From: Ochromonas danica
Lineage: Eukaryota; Sar; Chrysophyceae; Chromulinales; Chromulinaceae
NCBI GenBank assembly: GCA_015146655.1
Contig: VKHL01000104.1
Span: forward strand, 1-64,000
DNA: 64,000 bases
Direction of reading: 5' to 3'
Shown: piece by piece, positions 10,708 to 20,173 of the stretch
How positions within the stretch are numbered: the stretch's first letter is position 1
Layout: each line of letters starts with the position of its first letter
The notes under the pieces: generated by a model
The model's input: the letters and a program-made list of their open reading frames with translations, nothing else
Databases searched by the model: none
What the model was told of the DNA's origin: nothing
Made by a program: the position numbers and the translations under genes

Positions 10708-11055
10708 AAGAAGACCGTTGCCACACAGGTCAATGAGAAGAAGGTGTTGGAGAAGGAGAAGGAGAGGAGGATAATCAGGTCATGCTAGGATAGTCATTAG
10801 CTATTACTTGCTGTAAATACTTCACACGTACGTCATAAAGCCCTGAAACTTTAGTTCTTATTCACAATTCAATTCCACTCCTTTTTCTTGGATGTATTCA
10901 TAGAATCAGATGTGTTTGTTTGTTTGTTTGTGTTCATTCATTCTGTTAAAACATCTACTGTACTGTACTGCACCAGCTGAAGGGCTTAAAGGTTTATCCT
11001 ACCACTATAGAAATTGCTAACGGTCTAAAAGTTCATGGGTTTGGTTTGGTTTCAC
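10708..11055. other. Convergent intergenic spacer
   Basis: 348 bp between the transporter (plus) and the CDK gene (minus), so it should hold both 3' ends. It has a short TTTG/TGTTTG run near 10915-10930 and no gene. Confidence 0.5.
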
Positions 11056-12405
11056 TCAAGCTTTCTCGTTGCTAGCATGAAAGACAGGCATGAGGTCTTC
11101 TGGTGTCGCTCTGGGCAGTTCTTGTGTCAGCCAGCAATGTTGCAATGCCTCTGAGGCAGTGAGTCGTTGCTTGGGGTCCATATGCAATAACTGTGAAAGT
11201 AATTGGATACCAGTATCACTTAAAGCTAGATTTCCTGCAAATGCAGCCACAGGGAAGACTTCTCGTAGACGAGATCGATTGGGTAGTTTCCACGAGAGTT
11301 TTCGTTGTTGTTCAGGTGCTACCAAGACTTTGAAATCAGGCCAAAGAAGCTCATTTGGAGCTCCTAGTATCGAAAAGATACGTTGTATTTGATCAATAGG
11401 ACCTTGTCCAGGGAAAAGTGGTTCACCAGAAATCATTTCTGCCATAATACAACCAGCTGACCACAAATCAATTGCAGGACCATAATTACGTATTCCAAGT
11501 AATAACTCTGGTGCACGATCTATAGAAGACAACAAGCATGAAGTCAGTCAGTCACCAACATGACTAGCAAAATAAGAAAAGGGGCATAACTTACACCACA
11601 AGGTAACTACTTCAAAAGTGTAAGGATGAGATGGAGAACTTTCATATTTTCTTGCTAAACCAAAATCACAAATACAAAGTTGTCCTTTATTACTATAAAG
11701 TAAGTTAGATGATTTTAAATCACGATGAAGATACCATCTCTTATGTAAATAAGCTAAAGCATCTAATAATTGAATCATTAATCGTTTAATTTCTGCCATA
11801 GAGAAAGATTGTCTTGACATCTTCATTACTGCTTTCAAATCATTTTCATAATATTCCATAACCATATAGATCTTATCCATAGTACTTCCTATTACCATCT
11901 CTCTAACATTAAGGATATTAGGATGATTTAATGTTAATAAGATATTAATCTCACGAAATGCTGTAATAGGGAACCCATTACGATTACTATCAGGATGAAG
12001 TTTAACTTGTTTTAAAGCATAGATTGTATTCGTATCACGACAACGTGCTCGAAAGACCATACCATAAGTCCCTTGATCAATAAAGTTCAATCTCTCGTAG
12101 CATTCCACGGAACGACAAGATGTCTTCCACGGCACCACCACCTCAGCGGCTGATGCCGTGGGATGAGACAAGGTGGTTGATGTTGTCGTTGTTGTGCTTT
12201 TCTCGACTATCCCTTGTGTGGTATTAGCAACAGTACCTTCAGTGGTTGTGTTAGTGGTTGTGGTAGAAGAGGTTTTGCTTTTCTTTTTCTTCTTCAGATA
12301 GAATTCTGATTGAGATGACTTTTTCTTACTCTCTTTATTATCATCATCATCATCATCATCATCACTATCATTATCCCAACGACTTCTTTTCACTATACTA
12401 GTCAT
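11056..12405 (-). CDS. Cyclin-dependent kinase, CDK10/CDK11 (PITSLRE-like) group
   Basis: Two exons on the minus strand, 12405-11595 and 11519-11056, joined across a 75-bp intron (GTAAGT...ATAG) that falls inside the activation segment TLW/YRAPELLLG. 424 residues; the ATG at 12405 (MTSIVKRSRWD) is the first real ATG. The first 110 residues are a low-complexity Asp, Lys and Thr tail. Kinase motifs: GTYGMVF glycine loop, YALKQVKL with the ATP lysine, PITAFREI in the cyclin-binding helix, HRDLKSSN catalytic loop, DFGLA, then VVTLWYRAPELLLG. PITAFREI is closest to the PITSLRE helix of CDK11 and the related CDK10, kinases that act in transcription and splicing in the nucleus. The acidic/basic N-terminal tail is also usual for CDK11. 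Confidence 0.93.
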
Positions 12406-12494
12406 CCTATATGATTCCAAAGAAAGAGTTATTGACGGAGAAAAAGGGAAGTCGATCTATTGTTACGATGCGTGGTATACAAAGTTTGACCGCA

Positions 12495-13267
12495 TAGGTG
12501 GCTAAACCCGGTAAAATGGCTAAACCCGGGAAATTGTAAGATAATGTAAATGTCTGAAGTTGAATCAAAGGAAATTTCTCGCTATTCTTTTGGGTGTTCT
12601 GAGTTGAGAGGGTTATCTCCGATAAAAAAAGCTGTTCTTGTTGTATCCTCGAAAAAAGTAACGCTGAAGGAGGCCCAGGCGACGTATGGGATCAAGATAT
12701 CAGCCATTTCTCGTGGCCGTATTGCACAACAGGAAGGGAGGGATATCGGCAAAAATGGCCGTCCAGGCCTGTTGAATCAAGAAGATACCGCTCAGTTTGT
12801 CAGATCGGTGAGGGCCCTGCTAGACGACGGTGAGGACATATCCTATGAAATTGCTCGTCATTTGGTAAGCTCTTGAATTTTTGAATACAAACCTATTTAA
12901 AATTTGTCCTTTTCAGGCTGAGGCAGTTTTCCTTAATAATCCAAAGCGCAATCTTGAGGATGGTTTGCCGAATTTTACGACAAAGTGGATTAGGCGCATT
13001 TTCGAGGCGCACAACATCGACATCCCACAGAACAACAAACGTAAGCGAAGATCAAAATTGGCCAACGGTAGCCTCGGTCTTGGTGCCGAAGGAGTGCTCC
13101 CTGTGGACGGATCCGAAAAGGAGAATCGTCCAGCAAAGCTGAGAAAAACTCAGAAAAACACTAAATAAATTAGTGTTACAGTGAATTTTGAGCCATGAAC
13201 AAGTGCTCATTGTAAGAATTAAGAATGAATTGGTTTTCACCCTTGTTTTCCCGGGTTTAGCCACCTA
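12495..13267 (+). mobile_element. Short TIR DNA transposon, Tc1/mariner-pogo-like, 0.77 kb
   Basis: The ends are inverted repeats: TAGGTGGCTAAACCCGG at 12495-12511 and its reverse complement ending at 13267. A second copy of GGCTAAACCCGGGAAA lies just inside the left end (12519-12534). If the outer TA at each side is the target duplication, the termini read GGTGGCTAAACCC, as in the TA-inserting Tc1/mariner/pogo superfamily. The interior is almost filled by one two-exon gene for a DNA-binding protein without a DDE nuclease domain. It sits between the CDK and Tubby genes. The element looks intact and is therefore probably a young non-autonomous member that kept the DNA-binding half of the transposase. 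Confidence 0.8.
12550..13168 (+). CDS. Transposase-derived DNA-binding protein (HTH only, 188 aa)
   Basis: Exons 12550-12864 and 12917-13168 join in phase 0 across a 52-bp intron (GTAAGC...TTTTCAG), giving 188 residues. The N-terminal part resembles a Psq/CENP-B-type helix-turn-helix: VTLKEAQATYGIKISAISRG, then GRPGLLNQEDTAQFV, and after the intron LPNFTTKWIRRIFEAHNI, which fits the second CENP-B helix bundle of pogo-like transposases. The C-terminal tail is basic (KRKRRSK, a likely nuclear signal). The usual DDE nuclease domain of about 250 residues is absent, and the stop is followed within 100 bp by the element's right end. A protein like this could bind the TIRs and repress or be carried by a full-length relative elsewhere. 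Assignment of the HTH type is by eye. Confidence 0.7.
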
Positions 13268-13270
13268 ATC

Positions 13271-13381
<111 letters not shown>

Positions 13382-13399
13382 GAGGGTAATTGATGGGAA

Positions 13400-14458
13400 T
13401 TAAGAATGAATAGCACACATCGCTGCAAATGAAGTTAACGCTGTTGCAGGTGATCGATAATCTAAGATGAAGGTGTTCGTATTCGTCTGGACACATCCAT
13501 AACCCAAACAATTAGATCAAATAGCACTAACAATAGGAGGAGTTATAATCATGATGGGATATAAAATACCTACCTTTCCATGACGAATGCAGATCTTAGA
13601 GAAGCTATGACCCTCCAAACCACTACCAGGAAGATGATCACTTGCAGAAGCAGTCTGACAAAACTCTCCCTCTTCATTGTAGACCACCATAAAGTTTAAT
13701 CGAGATGGAACACGAACACGTCCACCATAATGATCAGTATACTGTCTAATCTCACTGTTCCAGACAGGAGGTCTTGTTTCCAATTCGATGATGGGTTTAT
13801 TTTGACTAGTATTGGAGATAGAGGTATACATGGTCATCTCAGTTGTTTGACCTTTGCGACCCGCACCACTTCCTCCAGCATTGGCAGCAGTAGCAGTAGT
13901 TCCTCCACCATTTCCTCGCACAACATGTTCTTCCCCATCCAAACAATTGATATCTTCCACACAAGAAAAGAGAGAAGATAGGAAATGACCTGAATGATGA
14001 TGACGTCTTGAAAAAGTGGAAGTATCCACAGAGGAAGCATTGGATTGGTCATCAGGATCATAATCTGGATTCTTCACTTTCATCGTAAAAGAAATAGGAG
14101 CTGATGTTAAGATAGGAGAACGAATTTTGATCTCACAGATTAGACTTTCATCAAATCCTGTTAGCTTATAATTCAATCCTGTCATCCAATCAGGAAGCAT
14201 TTTGGCAACAAAGTAACGAATATTGAGATTACAACAAATATCCTCAAATTTGCGTAAATGACAATCTGGTGTCGTGATAAAGAGTAGCATAGGACTCAAC
14301 AAGACACAAGTAACACAAGCTAGAAGGAAGGTATTGCTTTCTTCTTCATAGAGTTCATAGACTGTACACTGCCCCACTTTCTTGAGCACAATGCAATGTT
14401 GCATGCGCTCAGGATGAGTGAACAAAGCTGCATGGTGATGGTTCATTATGGAGGACAT
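13400..14458 (-). CDS. Tubby-like protein (Tubby C-terminal domain)
   Basis: Two exons on the minus strand, 14458-13574 and 13486-13400, joined in phase 0; 323 residues. The whole protein is essentially a Tubby domain: an early strand pattern, KLTGFDESLICEIKIRSPIL, the signature TRPPVWNSEIRQYTDHYGGR followed by VRVPSRLNFMVVY, and in the last exon the hallmark hydrophobic helix region TFILDYRSPATALTSFAAMC. In animal Tubby/TULP proteins this domain binds PI(4,5)P2 at membranes and links cargo to ciliary transport. A Ser/His/Gly-rich loop of about 80 residues is inserted in the middle of the domain. There is no IFT-A-binding N-terminus. The gene follows the TRPML-like gene on the same strand, about 245 bp apart. 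Confidence 0.88.
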
Positions 14459-14703
14459 CAAAGAAAACGAGAGAAGACCTTGGGAAATGAGAACAAATAT
14501 GATTCAATGGAATCGCGAGATGATGCACGAGAGTGTGAGAGAACGTATGTGTGCGTTATGGCATTTGACCTTCGAATGGGTCAAAGCATGAATGCGTCCC
14601 AACAGCGCGCAACTCCCGCGAAATGGAATTTGACTTGATAACACAGAGATGAAGCAGAGATCCTTAACATTCTGTTGCCATTTCATAGCCGTCTCATTTC
14701 TCG

Positions 14704-17137
14704 TTAAGAGAGATGCTCCACCAAGTAATCCATCATCTATCAGAGAATACAAACAATCAGTCACCATTTCAATTTCAATCAATTCACTAAAAGATTATGT
14801 CAGTTACCTTGCTATACTCGAAATGGCTTCGACCCAGGATATAGACTTCAGCAGTCTCCTCAGCCAAAGAAATCAACAATGGATCTGTGGTGAACATGAG
14901 AGGATCCACAGGTGGATGGTCTCGAGAGAACATATCTTTGATCCAATCATCACCATGCTCATCATCTTCCTCGATATTTTCACTGGCTTCACTCTGTTCC
15001 AGGATACTATTCCGCAGGGCATTGACTTCTTCTCCTTCAGCAGGAACAGGAACATTGCTGTCTTCCTCCTTCAAGGACTCTACAGCATACTGCTCTAAGT
15101 TCTTCCACATCATACTTTCCAATGTTCTACATAACCAGACATTGGTAGACACGAATGAATCACCGAGACAACAGCAAACAATGCCAAGCGGCTGATTAAT
15201 ATTAATATTACCTGTCTCTTCTTCTTGCGATGAAATAGGCTTCTTCGATAATAGCGATGAGAATGTTGATCATCAAATAAGCAAGAATAAGGAGGAAGAT
15301 CACTGAGAATAACAATCCAGACCAATAAGATCGAGTCATCATCTGTAACGGGACAAGATGCATTATACATGTCACACTATTGACAAAAAGAAAGAAGAAA
15401 GAAAGTTGTTACCAAGAGAATGATTGGCTTGACTGAATCTCCATTCATAAAAGAAAACAATCCCCAACCACCTTGTGCGAAAGACTTGAACATTCCCATC
15501 TACCAAGAGCAAAGTTTAAAGGAATAGTCATAACAAGACAGCAAGACAGCAAAAGTAGCACACACATTGACACACAACATACAAACAACATACCTTCTTG
15601 CTAAACAACACCACACCGAGTACAACAAACCCCAAGAACATGGGCAGAAAGCCAGCCAAGAATAGAAGTACTCTACCCCAACAACACTCAATGAATGCAA
15701 AGAGTAAGATGTATTACAGTTTGTAGTCTACCTTGGTAAAGCTGTTTGCATGGTAAGAGCAATGGCATAAGCTGATGGCCAGATTACCATAAACTGTAAT
15801 GCTGTTGACCACATGATAATATTACTCGCACCCAGTAGAGCCTTCCCTGTTGTGCTCAGATTCAAGTAACGATCTTCATTCACTGTCATTATATAGATAG
15901 ATAGGGTAGTAGATTTACAATAAACATGCATTATTATACACATAAAACAAGTCGTAAGAAAATGCTTACCAAGAAGTGATTGCCATGCTTCCACTAATGT
16001 GCAAATCAGACCAATGAAAGTGAATGCAGACCAATAACAATGAAAGGAACGCTTCACGCCTAGAGGGATTTCATCCCAATCATAGAGAGCAGATATAGGT
16101 GTAGGAGGAGGTCTCTCTGATTGCTGAAAAGAAGTGGAAGATGAAGAAGGGTCATCAGCATTATCACCATTCAGATTATTAGCAGAGGAATGTCCAGCAG
16201 GGAAGAAATCACGATAAAGATAGCGATTTCTAGCAGCTCGATGTGCTGCTTTCAATCCAAAATAGAAACGTAAAGCATAACGAATATCTAAGATAACAAG
16301 ACAAAGATAACCCGTACAGACTATGACCAAGAAGAGATCTAAATAGGTTGTGAAATCATCGAAGTATATCCCATAGACACTTTGATCAGAACATGATTCT
16401 CCTATTCTTGCTGTAACCATTGTATCCAAATACATCTGTGCCATAGAACGATATTCTATTGTGACATGCCAATAGTTACATTGATTACTAACTAGATTAT
16501 AGGCATTATCAATATTACATAAATCAAATTTCAATCTTAAGGTATCCAAATGACTAAAATAGGTTGTAGTATTATCTATTCCAATGGAATGAAGAAAAAG
16601 ATTATCAGGATGATCAATTTTGCCTTGTTCACTCTTGGCATGGGTAGCATCTTCCCAATAAATGGTTTCAGCATGGATAGGTCCAGGTTCATCCCCGCAT
16701 TTCTTCTTATGCGCTGAATCCAAACGATATCCATATTGAAATTGTGCTGTAGAGATATTATTGATATGGAAATAAGTTTGTACAGCACGATCGACTGCAA
16801 TTTGGAAGTCATTATAGGTGAAAATCTGTGTACCAAGATTGGTCACACCATTGGCTGTGATTGTTGGGATAGGAGTGTCATTAGGAGAGAAGAGAAATGT
16901 GAATGTTCTTCGAAAGGATCTAATAACAAGAAGCATGACAGACAGGAAGCAAGGGTATGTAATACATGATATACATTATATGTCTATGATGGAAGATGTT
17001 GTGATTGAGAGGGAATAGGTCTATTACCTTCCATAACGAGCATTGACATAGTTCCAATCAATTACCTTGACTAACATCAAGATTAAGATTAAACTATGAC
17101 AGAATAATCGGATGAAATAGGCTGAGTCAATCTTCAT
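14704..17137 (-). CDS. TRPML (mucolipin)-like cation channel
   Basis: Eight exons on the minus strand: 17137-17028, 16919-15970, 15882-15732, 15672-15594, 15499-15413, 15342-15212, 15126-14808 and 14736-14704; 619 residues with consistent phases. An N-terminal membrane helix is followed by a luminal/extracellular domain of about 200 residues with paired Cys, then S2-S4, S5 (LAGFLPMFLGFVVLGVVLF), a pore region FAQGGWGLFSFMNGDSVKP and S6 (FLLILAYLMINILIAIIEEA). The layout and the pore core LFSFMNGDS match mucolipins (human TRPML1 has LFSLINGDD). Mucolipins release Ca2+ and other cations from lysosome-like organelles under PI(3,5)P2 control. Here the second filter Asp is Ser, which may change selectivity. 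The C-terminal tail is acidic. A polycystin is the main alternative, but the filter favours TRPML. Confidence 0.85.
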
Positions 17138-17358
17138 ATTAGTTTAGCTATATGGCTCTATCTCCTCACTTTTTTCTGGTCATTTGCTCATCAAATGACT
17201 CTAAGAGGCCAGACGAAAAACGGGTCTAGATCTGGCTATCTGAGTCTCCCTTCCATATTCCAAATCTTGCTCACCACTCCCTGTAAACAATCTGTGTTGA
17301 TATCCACCTCTCTTGGAAGCTGCCATGAGGCAATCTTTCAGAATTGAAAGCAGTGATC

Positions 17359-18357
17359 ATGATCTACAAAGCTGTCGTCTTCGCCTCTCTTCTTGTAGCA
17401 TCTGCTTTTGCTGGTATTTATCCTGAAGATCCTGCGAAGCAAAAGGAATTATGGGAGAACTTTAAACGTGATCACCAGAAGAAGTATAGCACTTGGGAAG
17501 AAGAATTCCGCCGCTTCACTATCTTCATTGAAAACCTGAAAGAGGCAGATCGTCGCAATGCCAAAGAGATCAAGAAGGGTGGAACGGCTGTGCACGGCAT
17601 CACCTTCCTCTCCGATCTCAGCCAAGCAGAGTTCGAGTCCAAGTACTTGACTGCTGACTTGAAGCAGAAGGTAAAGGGTGAGGTGGTCGAGTTCACTCGT
17701 CCTTTGGACACTTCTGCCACCTTGGTAGACTGGAGTGGAGTGTACACCACCCCCATCAAGAATCAGGGCCAGTGTGGCTCTTGCTGGGCCTTCTCTGCCA
17801 CTGAACAGATTGAGTCCGATACTATTCGCACCCAGAGCGTCACCTATGAGTTGTCTCCTGAGCAGATTGTTCAGTGTGCTAATGTTGCCCAGGGCTGCAA
17901 TGGAGGCTGGACAGAGGTTGCTTACACTTATGTGAAGAATGCTGGCGGTATTGTCACTGAGACTGCTTACCCTTACACTTCCTATTTGGGCAAGACTGGC
18001 ACCTGCTCTTCTTCTAAGATCAGTGGCAACCAAGTTGTGACTGTGACCAAATACACTACCATCAGTGGTGGCGAATCTGCCATGGCTTCTTACGTTCAGT
18101 CTACTGGCCCTCTTTCTGTCTGTCTTGATGCCTCTGAATGGAGCTCTTACACCGGCGGAATTGTCTCTAGCTGTGGTGATGATGTGGATCATTGTGTGCA
18201 AGCTGTGGGTGTCTTGGCCACCACTGGTGGTTACTGGAAGATTCGCAACTCTTGGGGCACCAGTTGGGGTGAAGATGGCTACATTCGCTTGGCCTATGGT
18301 GACAACACTTGCGATATCACTAATGACCCCACTTATACCACCGTCTCTTTGGTCTAA
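17359..18357 (+). CDS. Papain-family (C1A) cysteine protease, cathepsin-like
   Basis: Single exon, 332 residues; the ATG at 17359 opens a signal peptide (MIYKAVVFASLLVASAFAG). An I29 propeptide follows (WENFKRDHQKKYSTWEEEFR with an ERFNIN-like pattern). The mature enzyme begins near VDWSGVYTTPIKNQGQCGSC; Cys of QCGSCWAFS is the nucleophile, CNGG follows, the catalytic His is in DHCVQAVGV and the Asn in IRNSWGTSWGEDGYIRL. Such enzymes are lysosomal or secreted endopeptidases. The residue after the catalytic His is Cys rather than the usual Ala, and the motif that normally reads SWG..WGE is intact. A 339-codon antisense ORF over the gene is a mirror artefact of its codon use. Confidence 0.95.
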   Translation: MIYKAVVFASLLVASAFAGIYPEDPAKQKELWENFKRDHQKKYSTWEEEFRRFTIFIENLKEADRRNAKEIKKGGTAVHGITFLSDLSQAEFESKYLTADLKQKVKGEVVEFTRPLDTSATLVDWSGVYTTPIKNQGQCGSCWAFSATEQIESDTIRTQSVTYELSPEQIVQCANVAQGCNGGWTEVAYTYVKNAGGIVTETAYPYTSYLGKTGTCSSSKISGNQVVTVTKYTTISGGESAMASYVQSTGPLSVCLDASEWSSYTGGIVSSCGDDVDHCVQAVGVLATTGGYWKIRNSWGTSWGEDGYIRLAYGDNTCDITNDPTYTTVSLV

Positions 18358-18966
18358 AGGGGAGTATATTACTTGGTCAGAAGTTAAGGAGGCACTCAGA
18401 GTGCTGAAGTATCCGACGACTGCTTCAATCATCGCAATTTTACGAAGCTTTTGATTACCTTTGATCATTGTATACAGGATCTGATCTACGATGTTGCAAA
18501 GAGAGAGAGAATTTAAGCTAACTAGATTAATTCTTTTGCTTTCTCATTGTTAGGAAGTCCGTTCTAGCCCTTCCATCTTCTCTTCTTCGGTATTCTGCTA
18601 ATGACTAGACTAGACTGGTTTTCTCCGAGATGGCCCATAACAATGCTAGTTATTGTATTTCGTATTGTCATCAGCGACTGGTCGAAGGTAACGCAACCCC
18701 AAAACTCCATGGAATTCTCTCAGTTTTCGATGGATTCCATTCTTTTTGGAGTTATTTTTCGGCTTTCGCCGGAAAATAGAATCAGAAGAAAAAAAAGGAA
18801 ACTCCAGAGGAAAGGAAAGAAAGAACCTTTGGTTTATTCTTCTGCTGGGACAATAGTGATTTCAACAACAGCCATTCCTATTTTCATGTTGGGATTTCTG
18901 TGGTCTTTCCTTATATTAATCATTTTCGTTCAGGCTGACTGGATAACGGAGAGTCCTCTTCTCTCA
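18358..18966. other. Intergenic region with possible 5' exon of the proteasome gene
   Basis: Open frame from 18601 continues in phase with the proteasome gene, and a good donor (18688, GTAACG) and acceptor (ending 18933, TTTTCGTTCAG) could join an upstream exon 18601-18687 to 18934. Either that exon extends the propeptide, or translation starts at 18967 and this is 5' leader. Confidence 0.4.
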
Positions 18967-19825
18967 ATGACTAGGGTGCACAGAGAAACATCTTTATTAG
19001 CATCTGAAGACTGGCTGCCCTCAATAGAGATCTTTGGCGACCTCTTCTCTGATAGTGTGAAACCTCTCGATGGTCCACCACCTTTTGAGGCTCAACTTCA
19101 TGGCACCACTACCATGTCATTCAAGCATCAAGATAGTGTTATTATTTGTGTGGACTCGAAGGCTTCCTTGGGAAATTACGTTGGATCACGCACAGTGAAG
19201 AAGATTTTCCCTATTTCATCCACAGTGGTAGCAACAATGGCAGGTGGTGCAGCAGATTGCGCACATCTGATAGGGCGAGTTCGAGAGAATGCCAAGCTTT
19301 TAGAAAGGCAATACTCTGTCAGTCTTGGTGTTCAAGGTATGGCCAAGTTGTTAGCTAATGTGTTGAGAAGAAATCGTGGTTTGGGTTTGTCGGTGGGGAC
19401 GATGGTCGCTGGGTGTGATGAAAAGGGTCCTTCAAGTAAGTGATGATGATAATCTTTCATGTTCTTCTTCTAAAATGATCAAATCGTGTGGACTAACCGC
19501 TCTCACTGCTTCTCTGTTTGGTGATGTAGTATGTTATGTTGACTCAGAAGGCTGCTGTATTGAAGGAGAGATGTTTTGTGTCGGCTCTGGTTCTCAATCT
19601 GCTTACTCCGTCCTGGATTCTTCTCCCCCACTGAGTACTCTGCCTTTGGAGGAGGCGATCGATACGGCAATATGGGCAGTGCGTCATGCCACTTTGAGAG
19701 ATGGGTATAGTGGTGGATATATCAATGTGGTGCGAGTTAATGCCACTGGCATCTATCCCCTGCGAAGGGTCGATTGCCGCAAATTGAAGATTCCCCTTAA
19801 GTCACAATCTTCTTTGTTAAACTAA
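18967..19825 (+). CDS. PSMB5: Proteasome subunit beta type-5 (chymotrypsin-like activity)
   Basis: Exons 18967-19435 and 19530-19825 join in phase 1 (GPS-ICYVDSEG); 254 residues from the ATG at 18967, with a propeptide of 46 residues ending in LHG. Autocleavage before TTT gives the catalytic Thr1; Asp17 (CVDSKAS), Lys33 (RTVKK), Met45 and Ala49 (VATMAGGAADC) are where beta-5 requires them. The later block GLGLSVGTMVAGCDEKGPS and the region YSGGYINVVRVNATGIYP are also typical. It cleaves after hydrophobic residues in the 20S core, in nucleus and cytosol. Lys19 and Ser21 replace the usual Arg and Thr near the active site, both mild changes. The exact start is uncertain because an upstream in-frame exon is possible. 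Confidence 0.93.
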
Positions 19826-20173
19826 AGTGCTTCGTCTTTACATCGTCCATATTAAGAGTGTTTGATGCGAGTGTTAAAGGAAAAATATCCACATTTATTA
19901 GACTAAACAATTGGTGGAACACTAATCATTCCATGGAATGGAATCGTTTTCATTTTCGTTTATTTGTTTGGAGCCGTGTTCCGAAAGTTCGAAAATGGAC
20001 TGTGAGTGATGAGTGAGTGGGTTTTGGGTGATGGGATGGCACGGCAAGACAGAGTCGAAAGAAAGGTGGTTGAGATTAGCTGCCCTTCCTTACTTGGTCA
20101 CCCTTCCCTTTCGATCTATCTCGTTGCTTCATTATCTTTCTTTCTTGACATTTTACTCTAACTTTGTAGTAGA
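19826..20173. other. Promoter region of RPB1
   Basis: 348 bp between the proteasome gene and the first exon of RPB1 on the same strand. No ORF; it contains a C/T-rich run around 20090-20160 ahead of the start codon. Confidence 0.5.

Noticed and set aside
17449-18468. 339-codon minus-strand ORF
   Set aside because: It is antisense to the cathepsin gene in a fixed frame relation, has no family resemblance and is explained by the codon bias of the real gene.
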